Assembly (NCBI GenBank): GCA_945885645.1
Contig: CAMCYV010000011.1
Location: forward strand, 1-21,450
DNA from: Bifidobacterium breve
GTDB taxonomy: Bacteria; Actinomycetota; Actinomycetes; S36-B12
DNA length: 21,450 nt
Reading direction: 5' to 3'
Shown: positions 15,366 through 21,450 of the stretch, piece by piece
How the letters are laid out: the number at the start of each line of letters is the position of its first letter
Numbering within the stretch: the first letter of the stretch is position 1
Translations under genes and position numbers: made by a program
Notes under the pieces: model-generated
Databases searched by the model: none
What the model saw: only the letters and a program-made list of their open reading frames with translations
What the model was told of the DNA's origin: nothing

Positions 15366-17483
15366 ATGTCAAGTGTCTTAGATGACGAACAAGAGTTCAC
15401 AGACACTGCCTATTCACTTCTCTCCTCTCAACGGGAACACTTAACAACCCGCATGAATAACCTCGCCCATGCCGCCTCAACGGGAACGGGGCAAGATGAT
15501 CTTGAGCGTGAGGCACACGCAGACAACTTGCGCTCGCAATTGCGTGCAGTTGAGGCTGCCAAAGACCGTCTCTACTTCGGGAGAATTAATAGCGACACCC
15601 AGGAGACCCATCGAATCGGTCGGATTGGCCTGCGCACTGAATCTGGGGACATGGCCTTAATTGACTGGCGCGCTCCCAATGCCGCACCGTTCTACCAGGC
15701 GACAACCGCGCATCGAATGAATACTGTCTTGCGTCGCCGGATTTCTATCAAGGCTCTCGATGGGAAACAGGTTGTCACCCATGTAGACGATGAAGTCCTC
15801 ACCGAGCCCGGTGAGGGCAGTTACCAAGCAGCGAAGGATTCGGTCACCGCTCCACGTGATGGCCGAATGGCGGACATACTTGCCACTATTGCCACGGATC
15901 AGGACGTCATAATCCGCAGCCCCCTCAACCAAATTACCGTAGTTCAAGGTGGACCAGGGACGGGCAAAACTGTTGTCGCCCTGCACCGTGCCGCTTGGTT
16001 GCTCTACACCTACCGCGAGCGGCTGGCAAGGGATGCGATTCTGATTGTGGGACCTAGTACCGCATTTTTGAGGTACATCGATCAAGTGCTCCCAAGTCTT
16101 GGTGAAACTGACATCGTCTTGCTAACTCCTGGACAACTTTTTCCCGGAATTAATGCCACGCTAGATGAATCATTTGAAGTTTCGGCGGTTAAGGGCCAGG
16201 CAAAAATGGCTCAGGTATTGACCAACGCGGTCTCCCATTGGTCAAATATTCCCGACTCGCAAATCAACATAACGACTGATGGTGGCACCAAGCTCCACAT
16301 GACGCGAAGTCAAATTCGCGATTGTGTGAAATCGCTGCCCAAACGGGGTACCTACCACGAGAATCGAGAGGTTTTTCTCAAACGCGCCCTCGAATACCTG
16401 GCACGAAATTTGGCCAACGACCAAGGGCACGAGCAACTTGACTACGAGACAAGGAGCGAACTGCTCGCTGACTTTATCGACGATCGAAATGTACGCCGAG
16501 TTTTAAACCTCATGTGGATGCCAACTACCCCACAAAAGGTGCTTACGAAGTTATTTGCTGATCGTGATTTCCTTCGTCGGGTATCCCATGACGTTCTTTC
16601 ACCTCGGGAACAAGATTTGCTTTTCCGAGAAGCTGGAAGTACATGGACTGTCAACGATGTTGCACTTCTAGATGAATGCGCTGAACTTCTTGGTGATTGG
16701 GTGCGCTCAGTTCCCCCGCCCCGTGAAACACGTTCTGACTACATGGAACTCGACGCGGGTGAAATGCGTTACGGGAATCGCGATGCTCGATCCGCACGGA
16801 CATCAACCGTCGCAGAGCGCGCATATCTTGATCGCGAGTGGATTTATGGGCATATTGTTGTTGATGAAGCGCAGGAGTTGAGTGAAATGGCTTGGCGAGC
16901 CATACAACGTCGAGCCGTGAGAAAATCAATGACGATTGTGGGTGACCTGCAACAATCGTCACATCCTGCGGGTGCTCGTGACTGGAATGATGCTTTGGAT
17001 TGGGCTGGGGAAAAGTTGGCGTTGTTTAGTCTCAATGTCACCTACCGCATTACAGAAGAGACCGTCCAAACCTCAATCGAGCAGTTAATCAAAGCGGGGG
17101 GAACCGCACCCGAATTGGTTTCAATTCGTAATGGATTGCCCACCATCAATGTGAGCCTCGGGGAAAGCGAAATTCTAGCCTTCCTCATAAAGACCATGGA
17201 AGGTCACGCGGGACGCGCCTGCGTAATTTTGCCGGACACGCTCCTATCTCATTGGCAAGAAAAATACGGTGACAAGTCAGCCGAAATCGGTTTCGGGCCG
17301 GCAGCGATTGACTTTCGCATTGCAGTATTGAGTGCAAGGGAAACCAAAGGATTAGAATTCGACTTCGTATTTGTCGTCAACCCAGAGCAAATTGGTCTAC
17401 AGGGTGTACGTGGCTCTGATATTTTTGTCGCATGTACTCGAGCAACGCATCAGCTCTATCTACTTGAAGTCGAATCAGACTGA
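15366..17483 (+). CDS. HelD-like (class II) superfamily 1 helicase / RNA polymerase recycling factor
   Basis: HelD proteins are SF1 ATPases that bind stalled RNA polymerase, push out nucleic acid and, in some actinobacteria, give rifampicin tolerance. The 705 residues start with a helical N-terminal arm (about 1-75, DDEQEFTDTAYSLL), then IGRIGLRTESGDMALIDWRAP (85-104). Walker A is GGPGTGKT (195-202), Walker B VVDEAQ (498-503), followed by VGDLQQ (525-530), SARETKGLEFD (657-667) and VACTRATHQLYL (688-699). An insertion between the motifs includes LLDECAELLG (434-443) and an acidic loop, DYMELDAGE (458-466), where class II HelD inserts into the polymerase channel. The start chosen is the ATG at 15366, with AAGGAGG 6 nt upstream. 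An upstream in-frame ATG at 15204 lies inside the PPTase gene and has no ribosome site. True helicase activity is doubtful for this family. Confidence 0.88.
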   Translation: MSSVLDDEQEFTDTAYSLLSSQREHLTTRMNNLAHAASTGTGQDDLEREAHADNLRSQLRAVEAAKDRLYFGRINSDTQETHRIGRIGLRTESGDMALIDWRAPNAAPFYQATTAHRMNTVLRRRISIKALDGKQVVTHVDDEVLTEPGEGSYQAAKDSVTAPRDGRMADILATIATDQDVIIRSPLNQITVVQGGPGTGKTVVALHRAAWLLYTYRERLARDAILIVGPSTAFLRYIDQVLPSLGETDIVLLTPGQLFPGINATLDESFEVSAVKGQAKMAQVLTNAVSHWSNIPDSQINITTDGGTKLHMTRSQIRDCVKSLPKRGTYHENREVFLKRALEYLARNLANDQGHEQLDYETRSELLADFIDDRNVRRVLNLMWMPTTPQKVLTKLFADRDFLRRVSHDVLSPREQDLLFREAGSTWTVNDVALLDECAELLGDWVRSVPPPRETRSDYMELDAGEMRYGNRDARSARTSTVAERAYLDREWIYGHIVVDEAQELSEMAWRAIQRRAVRKSMTIVGDLQQSSHPAGARDWNDALDWAGEKLALFSLNVTYRITEETVQTSIEQLIKAGGTAPELVSIRNGLPTINVSLGESEILAFLIKTMEGHAGRACVILPDTLLSHWQEKYGDKSAEIGFGPAAIDFRIAVLSARETKGLEFDFVFVVNPEQIGLQGVRGSDIFVACTRATHQLYLLEVESD

Positions 17484-17489
17484 TTTCCG

Positions 17490-17555
17490 AACTCAATCGT
17501 CCTGAGTCCGCTGCCAGTAAGGACTTGCATTCAGTTAACTCATTGTGATTGGGTT
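17490..17555. terminator. Possible weak terminator between convergent HelD and RDD genes
   Basis: The 70-bp gap between convergent stops contains AACTCAATC (17490-17498), which can pair in RNA with GATTGGGTT (17547-17555, one G-U pair). Nested inside is AGTCC / GGACT around GCTGCCAGTAA. There is no clear T-tract, so this is only suggestive. Some bidirectional termination is expected here. Confidence 0.25.
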
Positions 17556-18117
17556 ATTCTCCGCTATTTTGGTTCTCTTCCATTGCGAATGTCATGTCGA
17601 CCTTAGGCAACAGAGGTGCCCAATCAAAGACCACTTCAGTTCCCAAAACTAGATCTTGCAACGACTTGTTCTTAGAACTGAAAATTGACCACAGCAGGCC
17701 CAGCGCAAACACGACTGAAAATGCTGACCGAAGTCCCGCCAACCAAAGTCCAAGGTTTTCACCGTGTCTTGTTTGTACGCGTAATCCCATCAAGATATTT
17801 CCTAATGATCTACCACCGATGGACCAGCTCCATGTCCAATAAAGCCACATGAGCAGATAACCGATGATCAATAATGGAACTCCCGATAACGCTGGCAAGG
17901 TGTAAAAGACACTCAAGATGTAACGAAGCGCTTCCCAGCCTCCCCATGCGCCTAAAACAAGTATCGCGACAAGTGCGATATCTATGAATGCAGCAATCAA
18001 ACGACTGGTGAACCCCGCGCTCAATCCTTGGATCGCGCGTGCTCGTTCCGGCAAGGAACTGAAATGAACTTGCGAGCCCGGGACGAACGTTTTGTTGAAC
18101 TGGCTAAATGTCGGCAT
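17554..18117 (-). CDS. RDD family membrane protein
   Basis: This 187-residue protein has the RDD membrane domain (name from conserved Arg and Asp residues; function mostly unknown, sometimes linked to transport). GFTSRLIAAFIDIALVAIL (35-53) holds R39 and D46 of the first helix. Hydrophobic helices lie at about 41-57, 64-96 and 130-146. SIGGRSLGNILMGLRV (99-114) and SLQDLVLGTEVV (152-163, D155) are the other signatures. The ATG at 18115-18117 overlaps the upstream repeat-protein stop by 14 nt and lacks a strong ribosome site, so it probably depends on coupling. A frame extension to 18177 is possible but is antisense-free overlap with the upstream gene and less likely. In several actinobacteria I recall the repeat segment and RDD domain in one polypeptide. 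Confidence 0.85.
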   Translation of the reverse strand: MPTFSQFNKTFVPGSQVHFSSLPERARAIQGLSAGFTSRLIAAFIDIALVAILVLGAWGGWEALRYILSVFYTLPALSGVPLLIIGYLLMWLYWTWSWSIGGRSLGNILMGLRVQTRHGENLGLWLAGLRSAFSVVFALGLLWSIFSSKNKSLQDLVLGTEVVFDWAPLLPKVDMTFAMEENQNSGE

Positions 18118-18649
18118 GTTGCACCGACACTTCTCGTGATTTAGTTTGCCTTTCTTTGCGGAAAAGGATCCGATCAACTATGTGACTGACAAAGTTATCG
18201 GTTTGAATCGCTTGGAAACGCAGGGTTCCCAACAACCCATCAGCGACACCGCCTGTGCTCTCACGCACCAGACTCGGCAAATCAATTTCCTCGATTACGT
18301 AATCGGCAATTTCCGTCATGGGAATGCGATCAAGGATCGGTGTGATGTCTGCTTGAGCGACAATTTCATTCACGTCAACGTGTTCTTTAACAATCTCGTT
18401 GATGTCGATTCGGGAGACAATCGCATTAACTGCAACCGGTACTACCGTGTCCAGAACTGATTTCGTTATTGCCTTCGTGGACTCCGCAACCAAATAAATT
18501 GAGGTTTCTGTGGCGAAACGTGCCAGTCCTAATGCTCCTGACCCAACTGAAGCCGCGGTGGAAACCACAGTGCCGAGGGCACTCGCTTCAGTCGGAGCAT
18601 CGAGTGAGGTCTCAACCCAAGACTCTCGCTCATCCAGTTCGTCACTCAC
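18104..18649 (-). CDS. Hypothetical protein with DVNEIV-type repeats, RDD partner
   Basis: This 181-residue protein has no catalytic motif I recognise. An acidic N-terminus (1-20) leads to an Ala/Gly/Ser-rich region (21-75). Five imperfect repeats of 10-11 residues follow (81-130), such as IDINEIVKEH, VDVNEIVAQA and IDLPSLVRES, then STGGVADGLLGTLR and a basic end with VDRILFRKERQ. Such Asp-Val/Ile-Asn repeats precede RDD domains in many actinobacterial proteins, so it is probably the cytoplasmic partner of the overlapping RDD gene. I chose the GTG at 18647-18649 (VSDELDERES), with AGGA 12 nt upstream; a TTG at 18670 would add seven residues. It is divergent from the lipase gene, 34 bp away. 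Confidence 0.75.
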   Translation of the reverse strand: MSDELDERESWVETSLDAPTEASALGTVVSTAASVGSGALGLARFATETSIYLVAESTKAITKSVLDTVVPVAVNAIVSRIDINEIVKEHVDVNEIVAQADITPILDRIPMTEIADYVIEEIDLPSLVRESTGGVADGLLGTLRFQAIQTDNFVSHIVDRILFRKERQTKSREVSVQHADI

Positions 18650-18683
18650 AGGTACATCATGTCCTACCAACTATGCTGCGGGA

Positions 18684-19916
18684 ATGGGCATCCTTAAATC
18701 ATGGGCAATTGGCATTCTCGCAATTGTTACCGGGCTGGCTCTTTTCCTCACCGTAATGACTATCTCAAACAATATGGAGTCATCAGTGACGCAAGGTGAT
18801 CTGGAGCCGTTCTACACCCCGCCTACTCCCCTTTCAGGAAAGCCGGGTGACCTGCTTCGAGTTGAACCCCTCGGTATCGACGTTGACGGCGCCGAATCAC
18901 TACGAATCCTCTACTTAACCGAACTCGACAATGGCGACCTAGCTGCTGCCAGCGGGACGGCATTCATCCCGACAGCATCCAGTCCGCAGGTGCCTCGACC
19001 AGTAATTGCCTGGACCCACGGAACCGTGGGACAAGGAGATGCATGCGCGCCCTCGCGCTCGGTCGATCCCACATCCCAATTAACCCAATTTCTACCAAGC
19101 ATGATTCAACTTGGTTGGGCCCTCGTTGCCACGGATTACACCGGCCTGGGTACCCCAGGAGTACAGGCGTACCTGCTCAAAGACCAAGAAGTTCGCGACA
19201 CAGTGAACAGTGTTCGCGCTCTCCAGCAGATCCCCAATTCAGGCCTTGGTTCCCGCTATGCGGTGTTCGGTCACTCACAGGGCGGGCATACCGCTTTATG
19301 GACTGGACATCTAAGTAAGGAGTTCGCGCCTGAACTTGATCTACTTGGCGTAGCCGCAGCCGCTCCTGCAGCAGAGTTAACGCAAATAATGAGTAAGCAG
19401 TGGGACACACTGATTGGTTGGGTGATCGGTGCTGTGGTAATGCGTTCTTGGCCGCTACGTTATCCGGATCTTCCCGTAAATGAGATTTTGACCACTCCCG
19501 CCCAGAAGAATTACGACCGATTAGCCCAGGAATGCATCAAGGATGCCGCCATCGAAGCTGAAGTTCGGATGAACGCATTCAACGAGAACTTCTTTTCTTC
19601 GAACCCCCTTGATAATGCGGCTTGGAGTTCAGCTTTAGCCGATCAAACCCCGCCACCGCTCCCCGCCGAGATGCCACTCCTGCTCATTCAAGGTACTGCG
19701 GATGAAGTTGTTCTTCCCCAACCAAACGCATATCTGCAAAAGACATGGTGTGAAGCGGGCACGAATATCAGCGCACTGTGGCTTGGCGGTGTTGGGCACA
19801 CGCTCGCTCCAGCGATTGGTGGCCCAACGGCGGTCGACTGGTTACAGGAAATTTTCGCAGGGACTGTGCCGAAGTCAACGTGTGGTGATCCGATTCCCGT
19901 ATTACCGCCGCTATAA
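18684..19916 (+). CDS. Secreted or membrane-anchored lipase (LIP family alpha/beta hydrolase)
   Basis: The 410 residues resemble secretory (triacylglycerol) lipases of the LIP family. After a short start, MGILKS, an apolar helix (about 7-27) acts as signal peptide or anchor. Then come VIAWTHGTVGQGD (107-119), WALVATDYTGLGTPG (145-159) and the nucleophile elbow FGHSQGG (195-201, S198). Probable triad partners are D340 in QGTADEVV and H372 in GVGHTLA. Four cysteines outside the helix (121, 284, 356, 400) suggest two disulfides, fitting export. The reading frame extends upstream to 18510 but that part is antisense to the repeat gene; the ATG at 18684 puts the hydrophobic helix at the N-terminus, with a weak GCGGGA upstream. 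Substrate is unknown. The stop is 3 bp from the convergent MaoC stop. Confidence 0.85.
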   Translation: MGILKSWAIGILAIVTGLALFLTVMTISNNMESSVTQGDLEPFYTPPTPLSGKPGDLLRVEPLGIDVDGAESLRILYLTELDNGDLAAASGTAFIPTASSPQVPRPVIAWTHGTVGQGDACAPSRSVDPTSQLTQFLPSMIQLGWALVATDYTGLGTPGVQAYLLKDQEVRDTVNSVRALQQIPNSGLGSRYAVFGHSQGGHTALWTGHLSKEFAPELDLLGVAAAAPAAELTQIMSKQWDTLIGWVIGAVVMRSWPLRYPDLPVNEILTTPAQKNYDRLAQECIKDAAIEAEVRMNAFNENFFSSNPLDNAAWSSALADQTPPPLPAEMPLLLIQGTADEVVLPQPNAYLQKTWCEAGTNISALWLGGVGHTLAPAIGGPTAVDWLQEIFAGTVPKSTCGDPIPVLPPL

Positions 19917-19919
19917 CAG

Positions 19920-20450
19920 TTATTCGGAAGTAAGTGGACCAGTTTTTGCGTGGGGAAAATAGTCCTGTCCAATGCCTGAAGTGCGCTTAGGCACCATCAC
20001 TGATCTGTACCAAGACACAATTTCTTCACCGTCTTGGTTCAAGCCTCGAGTTTTCATGCGAATGATTCCCATCTCAGGTCGGGAGCCGCTCTCTCGCTTT
20101 TCAAGGCACACGCTTTCCGCGTAAATGGTGTCTCCGATGTACACGGGAAACGTGAGTTTGATATCGGTCCAACCCAAGTTGGCCACCGCATTTTGACTCA
20201 TATCAATGACCGACAAGCCGAGAACGAGTGCCACCGTCAAACCAGAGTTAACGATTATGCGCCCTTGCGTTATCGGGTTACTTTGCGCGAGGTGCGCATT
20301 GAAGTGGTTCTGATTCGTATTACACGTCAGAAGCGTGAACCAGGTCGAATCAGCCTCAGAGATGGTGCGCCCGAATGGGTGTTGGTAGGTAGTGCCAACT
20401 TCAAAGTCTTCAAAAAAACGGCCCAGCTGGGCCGGAACTATTTCACTCAC
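19920..20450 (-). CDS. MaoC-like hotdog-fold dehydratase/hydratase
   Basis: This 176-residue single-hotdog protein belongs to the MaoC family, which hydrates or dehydrates acyl-CoA thioesters. RFFEDFEVGTTYQHPFGRTI (11-30) is the typical opening. TCNTNQNHFNAHLAQ (42-56) contains the Asp/Asn and His positions of the active site; here Asn replaces the Asp seen in many R-hydratases. FPVYIGDTIYAES (101-113) follows. It is closest in memory to mesaconyl- or methylmalyl-CoA type dehydratases, but the substrate is uncertain. The start is GTG (20448-20450) with GAGG about 12 nt upstream; no later Met is plausible because the conserved opening begins at once. It follows the DUF3040 gene by 22 bp. A terminator-like palindrome lies in codons 6-13. 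Confidence 0.85.
   Translation of the reverse strand: MSEIVPAQLGRFFEDFEVGTTYQHPFGRTISEADSTWFTLLTCNTNQNHFNAHLAQSNPITQGRIIVNSGLTVALVLGLSVIDMSQNAVANLGWTDIKLTFPVYIGDTIYAESVCLEKRESGSRPEMGIIRMKTRGLNQDGEEIVSWYRSVMVPKRTSGIGQDYFPHAKTGPLTSE
20412..20434 (-). terminator. Intrinsic terminator-like palindrome inside the start of the MaoC gene
   Basis: On the minus strand a perfect 16-base palindrome CGGCCCAGCTGGGCCG (20419-20434) is directly followed by seven T residues (20412-20418). This is the best terminator-like signal in the window: a six-pair, all G-C stem with a four-base loop and an uninterrupted T-tract. It starts at base 17 of the MaoC coding sequence, encoding PAQLGRFF, and downstream of DUF3040. 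It may end some DUF3040 transcripts or make MaoC expression depend on translation. Confidence 0.55.
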
Positions 20451-20472
20451 TGGTATTTAAAGCCTCTTGTTC

Positions 20473-20874
20473 TTATTGTTCGCCGTCGGTGCGCTTACGC
20501 CACCGATCCTCCATGCGATTCATGAAGTTTACGTTCTTGGGAGCTTTCTGGGTTTTGGCTCGAAAGGCCTTAACATCAGGGTCTGCGTCAACTGCGTCTG
20601 CTGAAACGGCAGCTCCACCAGTAAATGCCGAGTAGGTGATTACAGCTCCGATCAACATGACGGTGAATCCCGCCACGCCAACTGCGGGGCTGGTTGCAAC
20701 ACCAAGAACTAAAAGCCCTAGCCCGGCAAGAACTGCGAGGACGCCTAGTGCCGCACGCTTACGCGTTGCCCCGCTTCCCGCTGTACGAAGATTCGATGCG
20801 AATTTGGGGTCGTCCGCGTACAAAGCCTGTTCCATTTGTTCGAGCAGTTTCTGCTCATGTTCTGACAGTGCCAC
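20473..20874 (-). CDS. DUF3040 membrane protein
   Basis: This 133-residue protein is a standard actinobacterial DUF3040 member of unknown function. The conserved N-terminus MALSEHEQKLLEQMEQALY (1-19) with DDPKFASNLR (21-30) is followed by two transmembrane helices (about 42-60 and 64-86) and a basic, charged C-terminal tail ending DRWRKRTDGEQ. Homologues are commonly found between dinB and mraZ in actinobacteria; here it follows dinB by 150 bp but is separated from mraZ by about 7.5 kb. The GTG at 20872-20874 has AGGGG 6 nt upstream. Confidence 0.93.
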   Translation of the reverse strand: MALSEHEQKLLEQMEQALYADDPKFASNLRTAGSGATRKRAALGVLAVLAGLGLLVLGVATSPAVGVAGFTVMLIGAVITYSAFTGGAAVSADAVDADPDVKAFRAKTQKAPKNVNFMNRMEDRWRKRTDGEQ

Positions 20875-20931
20875 GCTGGTCCCCTTTCGTGTCGGCGCAA
20901 TCTACTCACTCGTTTAACCTTTACCCGCCTA

Positions 20932-20959
20932 AGGATATGACGAATCCCCTGGTAAGCAA
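20932..20959 (-). promoter_or_regulatory. Weak promoter candidate for DUF3040
   Basis: In the 150-bp gap between dinB and DUF3040 the minus strand holds TTGCTT (20954-20959), a 16-bp spacer and TATCCT (20932-20937). Both hexamers match consensus only partly. Apart from this and an A/T-rich stretch around 20980-21020, I see no convincing element or terminator in the gap. Confidence 0.22.
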
Positions 20960-21024
20960 CCCCTCACCCCTTTTTCCCGACAAATATGGCTAATTTCGAA
21001 GTATTGATGACCATAAATCCCCAT

Positions 21025-21450
21025 TTATTGGCTAGGAGGGGTCTCGGGCGAGCCAACCACCGATCGGGCCGGAAGCACAGCCCCCGGACCAAACTTGTCA
21101 CGCAAAGTGTCTATCGCAAGTTCGGCATCACGACGACCATGCTCGGGCTCACCAAAAAGTAGTTGATCGGGTGCTTCATCGGCTGCAAGCAAGCCGTCAA
21201 CCTTCACCCCAACGAGCCGGATTCGCACTCGCTGCAATCCAAGTGCTTCATAGAGCTTCCAAACAGTTGCATAAATTTCATGGGACAGATCGGTATAGGC
21301 ACCTGTTTTGGAACGGGTAATCGTGGTGAAGTCAGCAAACCTCAACTTCACCGTCACCGTCTTGCCTTTATAACCGGCTTTGCGCAGCCGAGCAGCAACC
21401 TTGTCCGAGAGCGCGGTGAGTTCGGCACGAATTACTGCGGGGTCATCAAC
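21025..21450 (-). CDS. dinB: DNA polymerase IV DinB, C-terminal part (5' end off window)
   Basis: About 141 C-terminal residues of a Y-family translesion polymerase are visible; the frame is open to the right edge. The segment is the little-finger (polymerase-associated) domain: LSDKVAARLRKAGYKGKTV followed by KLRFADFTTITRSKT, then VWKLYEAL and VRIRLVGVKVDGL, which is the typical DinB ending before a variable tail (AVLPARSVVGSPETPPSQ). The catalytic palm with its metal-binding acids is outside the window, so activity cannot be judged. DinB copies past template lesions with low fidelity. It lies upstream of DUF3040 on the same strand. Confidence 0.9.
   Translation of the reverse strand, partial: VDDPAVIRAELTALSDKVAARLRKAGYKGKTVTVKLRFADFTTITRSKTGAYTDLSHEIYATVWKLYEALGLQRVRIRLVGVKVDGLLAADEAPDQLLFGEPEHGRRDAELAIDTLRDKFGPGAVLPARSVVGSPETPPSQ

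Noticed and set aside
18510..18683. Upstream extension of the lipase by 58 codons
   Set aside because: This stretch is antisense to the repeat protein gene, is low-complexity and would bury the signal helix inside the protein.

Overview
The window carries most of an actinobacterial division and cell wall (dcw) cluster, followed by a short accessory segment. The actinobacterial assignment rests on gene order and on families typical of that phylum: DUF3040, a class II HelD-like protein, an RDD protein next to a protein with DVNEIV-type repeats, and a proline-rich FtsL-like protein. Base composition looks roughly balanced, unlike high-GC Streptomyces or Mycobacterium. This suggests a moderate-GC, compact-genome lineage, perhaps an aquatic one, but I cannot place it more finely. 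MurE has the DNPR motif of meso-diaminopimelate ligases.

Region 1 (1-13054, all minus strand, read right to left): mraZ, a 47-codon membrane microprotein gene, rsmH, an ftsL-like gene, ftsI, murE, murF, mraY, murD, ftsW, murG and murC (cut by the left edge). The genes from rsmH to ftsW are tightly packed, with start/stop overlaps or gaps of at most 30 bp. Together they make UDP-MurNAc-pentapeptide (MurC to MurF), lipid I (MraY) and lipid II (MurG), and polymerise and crosslink it at the septum (FtsW, FtsI, FtsL-like). MraZ is the transcriptional regulator. Upstream of mraZ is a promoter overlapped by TGGNG pentamers in exact 10-bp phase, a likely MraZ operator. Between mraZ and the microprotein gene is a 199-bp leader dense in inverted and direct repeats.

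Region 2 (13136-17483): a DUF3048 lipoprotein (+), a convergent and overlapping gene fusing a phosphopantetheinyl transferase to a DUF3293 domain (-), and a divergent HelD-like RNA polymerase recycling factor (+).

Region 3 (17554-21450): an RDD membrane protein and its upstream repeat protein (-, overlapping), a divergent secreted lipase (+), a MaoC-type dehydratase (-), a DUF3040 membrane protein (-) and the C-terminal end of DNA polymerase IV (-, cut by the right edge). A perfect GC-rich palindrome followed by seven T residues lies inside the first codons of the MaoC gene.

Most of the window is ordinary conserved biology. The items most worth checking are the structured leader and microprotein in the dcw operon, the phased MraZ box array, the PPTase-DUF3293 fusion, and the terminator-like element inside the MaoC reading frame. 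I see no CRISPR array, tRNA, rRNA, insertion sequence or phage gene.
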